Of a DNA stretch of 64,000 nt, positions 18,891 to 28,404 are shown in pieces. A program made the translations under genes and the position numbers. The notes under the pieces were generated by a model. The model was not told the DNA's origin and did no database searches. It saw only the letters and a program-made list of their open reading frames with translations. The DNA is from Lachnospiraceae bacterium (GTDB lineage: Bacteria; Bacillota; Clostridia; Lachnospirales; Lachnospiraceae), in the NCBI GenBank assembly GCA_024403515.1, contig JAKSRS010000008.1, positions 1 to 64,000 on the forward strand, in the 5' to 3' direction. How positions within the stretch are numbered: position 1 is the stretch's first letter; each line of letters starts with the position of its first letter.

Positions 18891-20192
18891 TTACTCGCTC
18901 ATAGTACCTTCCAAGGTATATAAAGGCGGATCTGAAAACGTATCATACTGACCTTCTTCAAAAATTTTTACAACAACCTTGTAAAGCATCGCATCATCAT
19001 CTTCTTCGTATAAAGAAGTATGGTTAGTTGCCGTACCTAAAAGAGAAAACGGTGATGTTTTTCCGGTATGCATCGTTTCATTTCCCAGGTTTGTATCTAC
19101 ATTATGATACAAAGCAACATTTCTTACTGTTCCAACTATTGGATATAAGTTTTCACATGTAACCAACTTATCCGAAGCAATTGTTGAATTATACTGCTTT
19201 ATGAAGAAAAGCTTTATATCTCTTGAACCGCCATATGAAATATCGTACTTATCTTCTTCGAAACGGTATCCAGAGTCCGTTGTTTTGTAAACAGGATATA
19301 CAAATAAATAAAGATTATCCAGTTCAGCACCGGCATCTGAAATAGCTGTAGTATCATAGCATACTAAATCTTCTATTACGGGAGAAGCGGTATAGTTTAA
19401 AAGCTGAGTATATCCGTAGTTATCGTAATAAGGATAACCTGTAGCTTCGGCTTTGTATGTAACCTTAACTTCAACCTTTTTATCCTGAATTGTTACCTTG
19501 CTTTCTCTATAAACCTTGATTTTATTCATATCAAGAGAATTAGGCTTATAACCTCTCGTAGGATCGGTTCCAATATAACCGTATACTTTATCCACTTCAT
19601 TTAACTTAGATGCTATCTGAGTAAGTAAAGCGTAGTAGCTATTTGTTACGTCTTCAAGATTCTGAGTATATACACCATCTTTATAACCGTTCATGCGGCC
19701 AAAATGGTTATATTCTTTGGTTCCGTTATGTGACACCGAAGAAGCACTCTCAAATGGTTCAACTCTTACCATTGCATCATACTTAGCGCCTTCATAATCG
19801 AGTCCTTTCAATGAAAAGACAGCTGTATCAACCACAGTAGCAGTGCCCTTATTATTTGTTGTCGAAACAGCTAAAGATGCATCAGTTGTAGCATCAGAAA
19901 TAGAAAATGCCTCAAACTTATCCCCGTTGAGTATCTTAATATCTGATTTGCCAGCCCCCTTAAACTGCTTAACAAGCTCATCATAATGATAAGCTTTAAA
20001 ACCTTCCATTACACTTTCTGCAGCTGCTGTAACTCTCTGCATTTCTTTGGCTCTGGCACCTACTCGAATAGAAGTAATAAAACTATTAAGCAGAGGAATT
20101 GCAACAATTGAAAGGAGTATTACAGCTGTAATAACTTCAACCATCGAAAAACCTTTATTATTAAGTTTTTTCTCCTTCCAAATCTTCTTCAT
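18891..20192 (-). CDS. minor type IV pilin (PilV/GspI-like, enlarged)
   Basis: A 433-residue prepilin. The leader MKKIWKEKKLNNKG is followed by FSMVEVITAVILLSIVAIPL, with Glu5. The exported part of about 400 residues contains several Tyr-rich beta segments and is larger than usual PilV-type proteins. It lies between pilO and the Glu5-less pilin with gaps of 3 and 18 bp, so co-translation is likely. It probably takes part in the initiating or tip complex. Confidence 0.85.
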   Translation of the reverse strand: MKKIWKEKKLNNKGFSMVEVITAVILLSIVAIPLLNSFITSIRVGARAKEMQRVTAAAESVMEGFKAYHYDELVKQFKGAGKSDIKILNGDKFEAFSISDATTDASLAVSTTNNKGTATVVDTAVFSLKGLDYEGAKYDAMVRVEPFESASSVSHNGTKEYNHFGRMNGYKDGVYTQNLEDVTNSYYALLTQIASKLNEVDKVYGYIGTDPTRGYKPNSLDMNKIKVYRESKVTIQDKKVEVKVTYKAEATGYPYYDNYGYTQLLNYTASPVIEDLVCYDTTAISDAGAELDNLYLFVYPVYKTTDSGYRFEEDKYDISYGGSRDIKLFFIKQYNSTIASDKLVTCENLYPIVGTVRNVALYHNVDTNLGNETMHTGKTSPFSLLGTATNHTSLYEEDDDAMLYKVVVKIFEEGQYDTFSDPPLYTLEGTMSE

Positions 20193-20195
20193 TTA

Positions 20196-20915
20196 TTACT
20201 CTTCCTCAGTTTCTTCCTTTTCTTCTACTAACTTGAAAAGTTTCTCAAGTCCCTTATCGTAATCATTCATTTTTACAGGAACATATTCTTCACCGTAAAC
20301 AGGAACATAAAACATTGCTACTTCTAAAGTTCCCTGAAGATTATTGTATTCTTTGTTCTTCTCAAAAAGAACATTTGTAATCATGGTTTTATAAGGTCTG
20401 TCAAGCACATCCTTAATCATTACCTTTAATGAAGGATAATCATTCTGAGCCACATAGCTTGCTTTCCTATTAACAAAAAGCATTGCCTGCTTACTATTGA
20501 ACTTGTCATTTTCATCATCAGAAAACTTAACAGGCGCAAAAAGTTCGGCCGGAACAGTATAAATAACTTCAGGAGCAACAATAGATGCTGCTGTGTAAAC
20601 AAGTTTATCCGCACTTGTCATGGAATTATGAGCCTGCATCATTATATCTTCTTCTATTGCAAGTGTTGAAAACTGTTTCATTGAATCTTTGATTTCAGCC
20701 TTCAATTCAGCTATCTTTTCGATATAGTCATTCTGATTTTCATAATACTCTTTTAACTGATCAACCTTTTGCTGAAGTTCCTGGTTTGAGCTTCTCTTTG
20801 CCGCTGCTCTATTCTGAAAGTCTTTATATACAAACATATAAACCAAAACAACTGCAAGAATAGAAAGGACAACAATGAGTAACATTAACTGTTGTGAATT
20901 AGATTTCTTTTTCAT
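20196..20915 (-). CDS. pilO: PilO-like pilus alignment protein
   Basis: A 239-residue bitopic membrane protein with a short basic N-terminus, TM at about 10-30, a coiled coil (about 38-85) and an external alpha/beta domain. This is the PilO layout, but sequence similarity is low and the call rests on order after PilM/PilN. It would join PilN to form the inner-membrane ring linking the ATPases to the pilus. The start ATG overlaps the stop of the PilM-PilN gene by one base (TAATG). Confidence 0.78.
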   Translation of the reverse strand: MKKKSNSQQLMLLIVVLSILAVVLVYMFVYKDFQNRAAAKRSSNQELQQKVDQLKEYYENQNDYIEKIAELKAEIKDSMKQFSTLAIEEDIMMQAHNSMTSADKLVYTAASIVAPEVIYTVPAELFAPVKFSDDENDKFNSKQAMLFVNRKASYVAQNDYPSLKVMIKDVLDRPYKTMITNVLFEKNKEYNNLQGTLEVAMFYVPVYGEEYVPVKMNDYDKGLEKLFKLVEEKEETEEE

Positions 20916-22732
20916 TATTTACCCTCCTGTCCTACTGATTCATCAGTTGATTTATTAACACCATAACCTACAAAGAATTCATAAACATAGAAGTAATCAG
21001 GAACTTCTAATTCCTCACCATCTTCCTGCTCAAACTTTGTTACTAACAATCCATCTTCACCTAATAACTCGGTAAGTTCTTCACTGAACTTATCAGCCTT
21101 TTCCTTGTCAATTACTCCAAGTGCAACAAGAAGATCTCTATATTCAGGCATAGTCATCTCTTCAGTTTCAATATTTGTTACTGTTATTGAATCCTCAGGA
21201 CAAACGCTACGCATTACATCAAGGATTTTGGCACCTTCTTCAAGTGAATACACTCTAACCTTAACGGTTGCGACCTGACTTGCTGAATCAGTACAGTTAG
21301 ACTGGAATTTAACAACTTCTGCGTCGGAAGGCAGGTTCTTTTCAAGTTTATCTAAAAAGTCAAGAAGGCTGTCATTATATGAATCAGTCATTGAAACACC
21401 GACCATAACACTATCATGTAATTCTTTTGTCGCGTTATATTCGTTATATACGACCTCTGCAGGAGCATATGTTGCATATAACTTTTCAAGAACTTTTCCC
21501 TTAGCCTTTGCAGATTCGAGTTCTGAAAAACCAAAGAAGTATAATGAACCGCAAACAACAAGCGCTGCAAGTACTGCGATGATAGCAATGTTTCTATAAT
21601 TAACATCACTTATATCGCTTTTCTTCTTTTCTTCATTAATAAATCCAATGGGGGCAATTCCTGCACCAATTGTTGCAACATATCTTCCGCTACTTCCAAG
21701 TCCTGCAGACTGATTCCAACCAATGGAATGAATGTTTTCACAAACGAGAGTCTTAACACCGATTTCGTTGGTTATAAGTTTAGATAATCCGCTGATTTCG
21801 GCTCCAAGACCAATGAGTCTTATCTTCTTTACGGGATTATCAGAATTCTTGGAATTATATAAATCAAGCACTCTTGAAACGTTACCGATTAATGGAGCCA
21901 AAGCTTCGGTTATTTCACCCATAGCTCTTGCAACCTTTTCGCTAACTTCAGGTGCATCTTCTTCTTTTTCAATCATTACTGTATTCTCGTTTAAAACAAG
22001 ACGAATACAGGTAATTCTTCTTAATTCTTCCATCGCCTCTTCATATGTCTTCTGAGTAAATGCTGAAGAATTCATAAGAGTATAAACAGCATTCTCGATA
22101 CCATATGAGAAGTTTCTCTGCATTATCATATTTGTAGAAGTCATGATAGTTGCGATTGAGTTTTTATCTTCAACTTTAATTACCATTTCTACTTCATCTT
22201 TGATTTCGTTCTTCATCACCTGGTATACAGAATTACCGGTAAAATCAACACTTACTAAATGTAATCCGCATGCATTGCAAAGGTTATCATATGTTTTAAT
22301 AAGCTGCTTGTTGCATGCCATTACAAGAACTTTAAGCTTACTGCTTCCGTCCTCATCTTTAATATTTTCAAGGACAAGATGGCCAAGTTCATAGTCATTT
22401 AAGTTAATAGGGAAATATTCGCTGGCATTAGCTTCAATTAATGCTTCTACCTGATTCTTTTTAACTGATGGTATGATTACTTCTCTTGTTGCAATCTTAC
22501 TTGATGTTATTGTACAAACAACCTGTTTGGATTTCATCTTATTAAACTGAATTGCCTGCTTTACTGAAAGGGCAAATGCAGGATTTTCATCTATAAATCC
22601 ATCATCATAAACTCCTTCAGGGGTCTGTATTGTACAGTATTTATATACCTTAGGGTTCTTTGTTCGAAAATCCATTTCGCAGATCTTCGTAACAGAGCTT
22701 CCTACCTCAATGCAAATGATCTTGTTAGCCAT
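20915..22732 (-). CDS. PilM-PilN fusion protein
   Basis: A 605-residue protein. Residues 1-345 are an actin-like ATPase of the PilM/FtsA type (IICIEVGSSVTKICE phosphate-1 loop, IRLIGLGAEISGLSKLI near 305-320). A linker precedes a TM helix (about 381-400), then a periplasmic-equivalent coil and a ferredoxin-like PilN domain (about 400-600). In most bacteria PilM and PilN are separate chains, PilM binding the cytoplasmic tail of PilN. Here they are covalently joined. The SD AAAAGGAGA precedes the ATG. Confidence 0.88.
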   Translation of the reverse strand: MANKIICIEVGSSVTKICEMDFRTKNPKVYKYCTIQTPEGVYDDGFIDENPAFALSVKQAIQFNKMKSKQVVCTITSSKIATREVIIPSVKKNQVEALIEANASEYFPINLNDYELGHLVLENIKDEDGSSKLKVLVMACNKQLIKTYDNLCNACGLHLVSVDFTGNSVYQVMKNEIKDEVEMVIKVEDKNSIATIMTSTNMIMQRNFSYGIENAVYTLMNSSAFTQKTYEEAMEELRRITCIRLVLNENTVMIEKEEDAPEVSEKVARAMGEITEALAPLIGNVSRVLDLYNSKNSDNPVKKIRLIGLGAEISGLSKLITNEIGVKTLVCENIHSIGWNQSAGLGSSGRYVATIGAGIAPIGFINEEKKKSDISDVNYRNIAIIAVLAALVVCGSLYFFGFSELESAKAKGKVLEKLYATYAPAEVVYNEYNATKELHDSVMVGVSMTDSYNDSLLDFLDKLEKNLPSDAEVVKFQSNCTDSASQVATVKVRVYSLEEGAKILDVMRSVCPEDSITVTNIETEEMTMPEYRDLLVALGVIDKEKADKFSEELTELLGEDGLLVTKFEQEDGEELEVPDYFYVYEFFVGYGVNKSTDESVGQEGK

Positions 22733-22756
22733 AATTCTCCTTTTATCCTCTCCACT

Positions 22757-23497
22757 TTATATTCCAAGCATGGAAAGGTACCATTTCAACAAAGTATCTC
22801 CCCATAGGGCAGCTACTCCTACCCCAATCGACAAATAAGGTCCCATCGCCAGAACCTTGTCTGCTTTAGAAACTTTCATTCTAATAACGTGTACTATCGC
22901 TCCTATTACGCAACCTGCGCAAAAAGCAAATATAACCAACTTCCATCCCAATAATAGTCCGCAGGCGGCCATAAGTTTAATATCGCCACCGCCAATTGCC
23001 CTACCCTTTGTTGCAAAATAAAGGATAAGCAAAAAACCTGATACAGAGCCTAATCCTATAAGATAATCGGCCCAATTGGTATAATTTAAAAACAGATTAA
23101 TAATTCCAAGAGCGGCAATAAAATAGTTAAAACCGACCGGAATTTCGTAAGTTCTAAAATCAATGACACTAAGTGCCAAAAGTGCTGAGAAAAGCAGGCA
23201 GTAGAGTAGGGATTCTACCTTCGCCCCCTTTACTATAAAGACCACCACATAGAGGACTCCGTTAAGAGCCTCTATGAGTGGATATTGTACAGATAGTTTA
23301 GTACCGCATTTTCTACATCTGCCTTTAAGAAAAATATAGGAAAACAGTGGGATTAAGTCAAACCACTTAAGTGTATAACCGCATTCCATACAATGAGATC
23401 TTACAACAACGATATTCTCTTTTTTAGGAATCCTATAAATGCATACGTTAAGGAATGAACCAATAACTATGCCATACACAAAAGAAAGAACCCACAT
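22757..23497 (-). CDS. pilD: prepilin peptidase/N-methyltransferase
   Basis: A 246-residue polytopic aspartic protease of the inner membrane that cleaves prepilins and methylates the new N-terminus. It has GSFLNVCIYRIP at the N-terminus, two CxxC pairs (HCMEC and CRKC) forming the cytoplasmic zinc domain of the methylating class, the first catalytic Asp in SVIDFRTYEIP and the second in the GGGDIKLMAA (GxGD) motif. It is embedded between the major pilin and pilM, and all five pilins of this operon are its expected substrates. Confidence 0.95.
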   Translation of the reverse strand: MWVLSFVYGIVIGSFLNVCIYRIPKKENIVVVRSHCMECGYTLKWFDLIPLFSYIFLKGRCRKCGTKLSVQYPLIEALNGVLYVVVFIVKGAKVESLLYCLLFSALLALSVIDFRTYEIPVGFNYFIAALGIINLFLNYTNWADYLIGLGSVSGFLLILYFATKGRAIGGGDIKLMAACGLLLGWKLVIFAFCAGCVIGAIVHVIRMKVSKADKVLAMGPYLSIGVGVAALWGDTLLKWYLSMLGI

Positions 23498-23519
23498 AAC
23501 AATTCTCCAATATTCTTAA

Positions 23520-23921
23520 TTAGTCGATATATGAAGCATATGCAGTGTCAGGTGTAGGATATAACTGCTTGCTGTTAGCAGTAACAGTTACAGCTAAGTT
23601 AGAATCTACAGCCCATGAATATGTCTGATCTTTACCAGCACCAACATTAGATTTTGTCTTAGGTAAAGCTGTGATGCTTGTAAGTTTTGCATCAGGAACA
23701 GCTGCGATTGAACCACTTTCACCTGCTGCAATCTTGCCTTCAGCGATAGCTACTTCTACTGCTGTTGCGATTTCAGAAGCTGTCTGAATATCTGTTGAAA
23801 CTCTTGATCTTTCAACATACTTTGTGAACTGAGGAGCTAATACAGCTACAAGAATAACCATAATAGCAATTACGATAATGAGTTCGACTAATGAGAAACC
23901 TTTGTTATTTAACTTTTTCAT
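23520..23921 (-). CDS. pilA: major type IV pilin
   Basis: A 133-residue prepilin with the leader MKKLNNKG, then FSLVELIIVIAIMVILVAVL with Glu5, and a compact C-terminal domain of about 80 residues with no cysteine pair. The small size, a very good SD (AAAAGGAG), and placement after a possible processing hairpin at 23960-23985 suggest it is the abundant fibre subunit. I infer 'major' from these features. Gly-Ala-rich sequence at about 60-75 may be a surface loop. Confidence 0.9.
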   Translation of the reverse strand: MKKLNNKGFSLVELIIVIAIMVILVAVLAPQFTKYVERSRVSTDIQTASEIATAVEVAIAEGKIAAGESGSIAAVPDAKLTSITALPKTKSNVGAGKDQTYSWAVDSNLAVTVTANSKQLYPTPDTAYASYID

Positions 23922-23991
23922 TTTTTATTCTCCTTTTAATAAGAAAGTTTTTTATATAAAGGCCTTGTCCCTACAACCCGGCCTAAATACC

Positions 23992-25206
23992 TTATAATCT
24001 GTCGATTGCTGCGTACATACCGACCATTGGAGCCATACAAGCGGCTATTAAGAAACCTACAATACCTGCAAGAAGGATGATAATCATCGGTTCCATCGCT
24101 GCTGTAAGAGACTGTACTGCCATTTCTACTTCTTCGTCGTAGTAATCAGCAAGCTTAGTAAGCATGCCTTCTGTATCACCGGTTTCTTCACCGATTTTTA
24201 ACATGTGATAAACCATAGGTGGGAACAAACCACATTCTTCAAGAGGTCTTGAAAGTGGCTGGCCAATCATAATCTCTTCCTTGGCATTCTCAAGTGCATC
24301 TCTAAAGTAAACATTTGTCATTGTTCCGCTAACAATCTCAACTGCTTCAACAAGTGGAACACCGGCAGCCATAAGTGTTGAAAGCGTTCTGGCCATCATT
24401 GATGCTGACTGTTTAACTTCAAGATTGCTTAATGCAGGAATCTTAAGCTTAATTGCATGTAATACATACTTACCAGACGAAGTTGTTGACCACATCTTAA
24501 TGCCAGCAACTACACCGATAATAACGGGAATAACTATGAACCAGTACTTAACCATGAAATCACTCTGTGCTTTTACAAATAATGTGATTCCGGGAAGCTT
24601 TGCATCCATCTGATTAAACATTTCTGTATATCTTGGAATAACAATAAGAAGCATTGCAATAATAACTACTAAAGCTACACACAAAACCACAACAGGATAA
24701 ATCATTGCTTTTTTAACAAGTGCTTTAGTTTTAGCTGCCTTTTCAAAATGCGTACCCATTCTATCAACGGCGACATCAAGTGAACCGGAAGATTCTCCTG
24801 CGGCAACCATATTAATCATAAGGTCAGGAAAGACCTTGGGGTATTCTGCAAGGGAATCAGCAAGAGTTTCACCTTTTTCAACGTTTACTCTTACGCCTTC
24901 GGTTGCTTTCTTTAGCATTTTGTTTTCAGTCTGATCTGCAAGCATTCGTAAGCAGTCGATTAAGGTAACGCCTGCTTTGGTCATACTTACAAACTGTCTA
25001 CAAAAGATAGCCAAGTCTCTGGGCTTGGGTTTAGAGTTGATATCCAGGTCGATATCTTTTTGAAGAAATCCCTGCTCTTTGGCTGATACAAGTATCAGCC
25101 CCTGGGATTTAAGAATCCCTTTAACTTCTCCGATTGCATCAGCTTCAAGACTTCCTTTAATGGTCTTTCCTGATGCGTCAATTGCTTCATAACCAAATGA
25201 TGCCAT
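23992..25206 (-). CDS. pilC: type IV pilus inner-membrane platform protein PilC
   Basis: A 404-residue GspF/PilC protein with an N-terminal region (1-65), then two repeated T2SSF helical domains (about 65-190 and 270-395), each starting with FCRQF or ARTLSTL-type helices, and three TM helices (about 170, 220 and 375). It anchors the PilB and PilT ATPases at the pilus base. The conserved ends KAMIYPVVV and EPMIIILLAGIVGF are seen. It follows pilB by 19 bp. Confidence 0.95.
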   Translation of the reverse strand: MASFGYEAIDASGKTIKGSLEADAIGEVKGILKSQGLILVSAKEQGFLQKDIDLDINSKPKPRDLAIFCRQFVSMTKAGVTLIDCLRMLADQTENKMLKKATEGVRVNVEKGETLADSLAEYPKVFPDLMINMVAAGESSGSLDVAVDRMGTHFEKAAKTKALVKKAMIYPVVVLCVALVVIIAMLLIVIPRYTEMFNQMDAKLPGITLFVKAQSDFMVKYWFIVIPVIIGVVAGIKMWSTTSSGKYVLHAIKLKIPALSNLEVKQSASMMARTLSTLMAAGVPLVEAVEIVSGTMTNVYFRDALENAKEEIMIGQPLSRPLEECGLFPPMVYHMLKIGEETGDTEGMLTKLADYYDEEVEMAVQSLTAAMEPMIIILLAGIVGFLIAACMAPMVGMYAAIDRL

Positions 25207-25225
25207 CTACAAATTCCCCACTTTT

Positions 25226-26929
25226 CTATGAATCGAATGAAACTTTCATCATTTCACTGAAAGATGTTGTTCCATCAAGTACATATTCTGCAGCACTCAT
25301 TCTTAAGGTATGCATACCTTCTGAAAGTGCAACTTCTTTAATCTCATCCGCATTTCCACCTCGGCTTATAAGTGTTTTAAGCTTGGGTGTCATTTCCATA
25401 ATTTCATATACACCAATACGGCCTCTGTAGCCCATGCCATCGCACTTTGTACATACGTGGTTAGGGTCTTTGATTCGAGGTTCGTATATTATGTGCTTGC
25501 TGGCGCTATCAACTCCAAGAATGTCACATTCCTCTTCTGTGGCAGGTCTTGCAATCTTACACTCAGGACAAAGTCTTCTAACAAGTCGCTGTGCGATTAC
25601 ACCAATTACTGAGTCGGCGATAAGATATGATTCAACGCCCATATCTTCAAGTCGTGTAATTGTTGATGCTGAAGAGTTTGTATGGAGTGTTGATACTACC
25701 AAGTGTCCTGTGATTGAGGCCTGTACTGCAATTCCGGCTGTTTCCTGGTCTCGAATTTCACCGATCATGATAATATCAGGGTCCTGTCGAAGAATTGATC
25801 TTAAGGCTGTGGCAAATGTAAGGTTGGCCTTAGGATTTACCTGAACCTGGTTGATTCCATCGATATTTGCTTCTACAGGATCTTCTACTGTAATAATGTT
25901 AACGTCTTCTTTGTTGAGTTCTGACAAAGCAGTATAAAGTGTTGTTGACTTACCGGAACCTGTAGGACCTGTTACAAGTAAGATTCCATGAGGGTTCTTA
26001 AGGATATGGTCAAACTGCTTCATTTCACCCGGCTTAAGACCGAGCTGACTCTTTTCTCTATTAAGTGCTTTCTTGGCCGCAAGACGCATAACGATCTTTT
26101 CACCATATACTGAAGGAAGCACAGAAACACGGATATCGTATTCAACACGGTCAACGATCTGGGTGATACGACCATCCTGAGGTTTTCTCTTTTCGGAAAT
26201 ATCCATTCCACCGATAATCTTTACACGGGCTACAATTGCAGGTAATACCTTGATGTTGTATCTCGCTCTTTCATATAAAGCACCATCGATTCTGTAACGA
26301 ACACGTACTTCTTTTTCAAGGGCTTCAATATGGATATCGGATGCGCGCTGTCTGGCAGCTTTATCAATCATTTCCTTAACGAGTGATACGATAGGTGAAT
26401 TGTTGATTTCTTCCTCATTTTCATCAACTTCGGTGTTAAGGAATTTTTCTTTTGCGTATGCTTCAAGTCTTTCCTGCATTTCATCGGAACCATAGAAACG
26501 GTCCAATGCAAGCATTACGGCTCTGGGTGTTGATACTAAGGGCTCAATCTGGTAGCCTGTGATAATTGCAAGGTCATCAATGGCATTAATATCAGTAGGA
26601 TCAGCCATAGCAAGCTGAAGGATATTCATGTTTCCTTCGGCGAATGCAACAGGGATTACTCGATTCTTCTTAAGTACCTTGCTTTCAGCAAGTTTAAGAA
26701 TATCTTCTTCTATCTGAACGTTCTGAAGTTCTATTAACTTGTAGCCGAGTTTCTCGGAAAGTGCATTAGCTATCTGCTCTTCTGTTACGATGTTATTTTC
26801 AACAAGGTATTCACCGATTTTCATGCTTCCCTTGTTGGCTAATGCTTCTTCAAGCTTATCTTCAGTTAATACATCTGCCGCAACAAGTATTTCACCAAGT
26901 CTAAGCTTCTTCTGTCCATAATATGCCAT
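25226..26929 (-). CDS. pilB: type IV pilus assembly ATPase PilB
   Basis: A 567-residue extension ATPase with an N-terminal MshEN-type domain (about 5-160), a GspE ATPase domain with Walker A GPTGSGKST, Walker B DIIMIGEIRD, His-box GHLVVSTLHTN, and a tetracysteine zinc site (CPEC and CTKC). It drives pilin polymerisation through PilC. An upstream TTG at 26941 overlaps the SD itself. GGAG followed by seven A residues points to ATG 26929 (MAYYGQKK). It starts 13 bp after pilT copy 2. Confidence 0.96.
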   Translation of the reverse strand: MAYYGQKKLRLGEILVAADVLTEDKLEEALANKGSMKIGEYLVENNIVTEEQIANALSEKLGYKLIELQNVQIEEDILKLAESKVLKKNRVIPVAFAEGNMNILQLAMADPTDINAIDDLAIITGYQIEPLVSTPRAVMLALDRFYGSDEMQERLEAYAKEKFLNTEVDENEEEINNSPIVSLVKEMIDKAARQRASDIHIEALEKEVRVRYRIDGALYERARYNIKVLPAIVARVKIIGGMDISEKRKPQDGRITQIVDRVEYDIRVSVLPSVYGEKIVMRLAAKKALNREKSQLGLKPGEMKQFDHILKNPHGILLVTGPTGSGKSTTLYTALSELNKEDVNIITVEDPVEANIDGINQVQVNPKANLTFATALRSILRQDPDIIMIGEIRDQETAGIAVQASITGHLVVSTLHTNSSASTITRLEDMGVESYLIADSVIGVIAQRLVRRLCPECKIARPATEEECDILGVDSASKHIIYEPRIKDPNHVCTKCDGMGYRGRIGVYEIMEMTPKLKTLISRGGNADEIKEVALSEGMHTLRMSAAEYVLDGTTSFSEMMKVSFDS

Positions 26930-26941
26930 TTTTTTCTCCAA

Positions 26942-28003
26942 TTACATGTTATTTAACTTTAATTTCATTCCTTCAACGTCCTGAGCAAATTCAACTGCTT
27001 CGTCGAAGCCGATACGATTGCAGTAATAAAGGTTCATAATCGCATCGTCCATTGTCATCATACCCATCTTGGCATTGGTCTGAATTACGCTCATGAGCTG
27101 ATGGCTCTTTCCTTCACGGATAAGGTTTCTAACTGCGTAGTTAGCATGCATAACTTCAAATGCTGCTACTCGGCCTTTTCCGTCTTTAGTAGGAATAAGC
27201 TGCTGTGAAATAACTGCCTCTAAAACGTTGGAAAGCTGAACTCTGATCTGCTGTTGCTGATCAGGAGGGAATACGTCGATGATACGGTCTACTGTACTTG
27301 CTGCACCGATTGTATGCAGTGTTGATAATACAAGGTGACCGGTTTCAGCTGCTGTGATTGCTACGCTGATGGTTTCAAAGTCTCGCATTTCTCCTACTAA
27401 AATTACATCAGGATCTTCACGAAGTGCAGCACGAAGAGCACCCGCATAAGACTGAGAGTCAATTCCGATTTCTCGCTGGTTGACCATACTCATCTGATGT
27501 GAATGCAAATATTCAATAGGATCCTCAAGTGTAATTACATGAGCATCTCTGGTCTGATTAATGTTGTCGATAATTGAAGCTAATGTTGTTGATTTACCTG
27601 AACCTGTAGGTCCGGTTACAAGAACTAATCCTCTCTTACGCTGTGACAAATCAACAACGCTGGAGGGTATTCCAAGAACATCAGGACTGGGAACTTTAGT
27701 TCCTACAAGTCGAAATGCCATAGCAATAGAACCACGCTGGTGATATACGTTTAAACGATATCTACCAACTTCAGGAATCGAAAAAGACATGTCAACTTCA
27801 CCTTTTTCAATCAGTCTTGCCTTCTGTGTCTCGTTCATAATCGAGTCAGCTATCGCCTGAGTATCAGGTGGAAGTAACTTGTCAAATTCCATGTTAAGAA
27901 GTTCACCATTAACTCTCATCTTAGGCGGAATACCTACGGTCAAGTGAACATCTGATGCGCCAGAATTTTTGGCAATTGTCAAAACTTCCGATATGTTTAG
28001 CAA
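26942..28003 (-). CDS. pilT: type IV pilus retraction ATPase PilT (copy 2)
   Basis: A 353-residue PilT with Walker A GPTGSGKST, Walker B DVILVGEMRD, GHLVLSTLHT and the C-terminal motif VRNLIREGK. It is the first gene of the pilus operon. An ATG exists at 28027, but GGAGGGG lies 6 nt before a TTG at 28003. Starting there gives MLNISEVLTIAKNSGASDVH, which lines up with the N-terminus of copy 1, so TTG is preferred. Two PilT-type ATPases with one PilB suggest separate retraction roles (PilT and PilU-like), but which is which cannot be told by eye. Confidence 0.93.
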   Translation of the reverse strand: MLNISEVLTIAKNSGASDVHLTVGIPPKMRVNGELLNMEFDKLLPPDTQAIADSIMNETQKARLIEKGEVDMSFSIPEVGRYRLNVYHQRGSIAMAFRLVGTKVPSPDVLGIPSSVVDLSQRKRGLVLVTGPTGSGKSTTLASIIDNINQTRDAHVITLEDPIEYLHSHQMSMVNQREIGIDSQSYAGALRAALREDPDVILVGEMRDFETISVAITAAETGHLVLSTLHTIGAASTVDRIIDVFPPDQQQQIRVQLSNVLEAVISQQLIPTKDGKGRVAAFEVMHANYAVRNLIREGKSHQLMSVIQTNAKMGMMTMDDAIMNLYYCNRIGFDEAVEFAQDVEGMKLKLNNM

Positions 28004-28021
28004 TGTTTTCCCCTCCACTAA

Positions 28022-28041
28022 TGTCATTATACAAAATGACG
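28022..28041. promoter_or_regulatory. hairpin/operator-like site in the pilus operon leader
   Basis: GTCATT and AATGAC arms surround a core that includes TTATACAAAAT (28026-28036), the same 11-mer as at 28142-28152. On the minus-strand transcript it lies just before the SD of pilT copy 2 and could act either as an operator downstream of the promoter or as an RNA hairpin affecting translation. Confidence 0.4.
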
Positions 28042-28057
28042 AGTGTTTTATAAAAAT

Positions 28058-28085
28058 ATTATAAACTTTTGGATATAAATGTCAA
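28058..28085 (-). promoter_or_regulatory. promoter of the type IV pilus operon
   Basis: TTGACA (28080-28085), a 16-bp spacer and TATAAT (28058-28063), both perfect consensus, on the minus strand. Start of transcription is predicted near 28051, giving a leader of about 48 nt. No other promoter of this quality was seen in the following 13 kb, so the eleven genes probably form one transcript. Confidence 0.85.
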
Positions 28086-28136
28086 CGCAAAGTGCCGAAT
28101 TTAGTATACTTCCGCAACAATACAAACATTAACAGT

Positions 28137-28237
28137 TTCCGTTATACAAAATAACGGAATAGTCAAACGTTTCACCATACAATATATTGATTTTTGCTAT
28201 TTTCAGATTTTTAGTGAAATTCCGTTTTTTGTATATT
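28137..28237. promoter_or_regulatory. operator-like repeats upstream of the pilus promoter
   Basis: A perfect palindrome with 9-bp arms TTCCGTTAT (28137-28145) and ATAACGGAA (28151-28159) is centred near -97. A second, inverted copy at 28220-28237 reads TATACAAAAAACGGAA on the minus strand, closely matching the right half of the first. The core TTATACAAAAT recurs in the leader (28026-28036). Two or three sites for one regulator are inferred. Confidence 0.5.
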
Positions 28238-28404
28238 ATTCACAAAGAAATATAGTATTACTTCTGCTACTGGCAACCCGGACTTTCAAATTTGGACGGT
28301 ATGTAACGCATTATCATTTCATCCATAAATACTAACCAAAGCAACAGCATAAAAGGACTCTTTTCATACCTGGTGAATATTACAGTTTTAAAGACTTTCT
28401 GCCA

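Noticed and set aside
28081..28120. c-di-GMP riboswitch before the pilus operon (AACGCAAAGTGCC resembles GEMM)
   Set aside because: It is upstream of the promoter, on the wrong strand, and lacks the second conserved arm.
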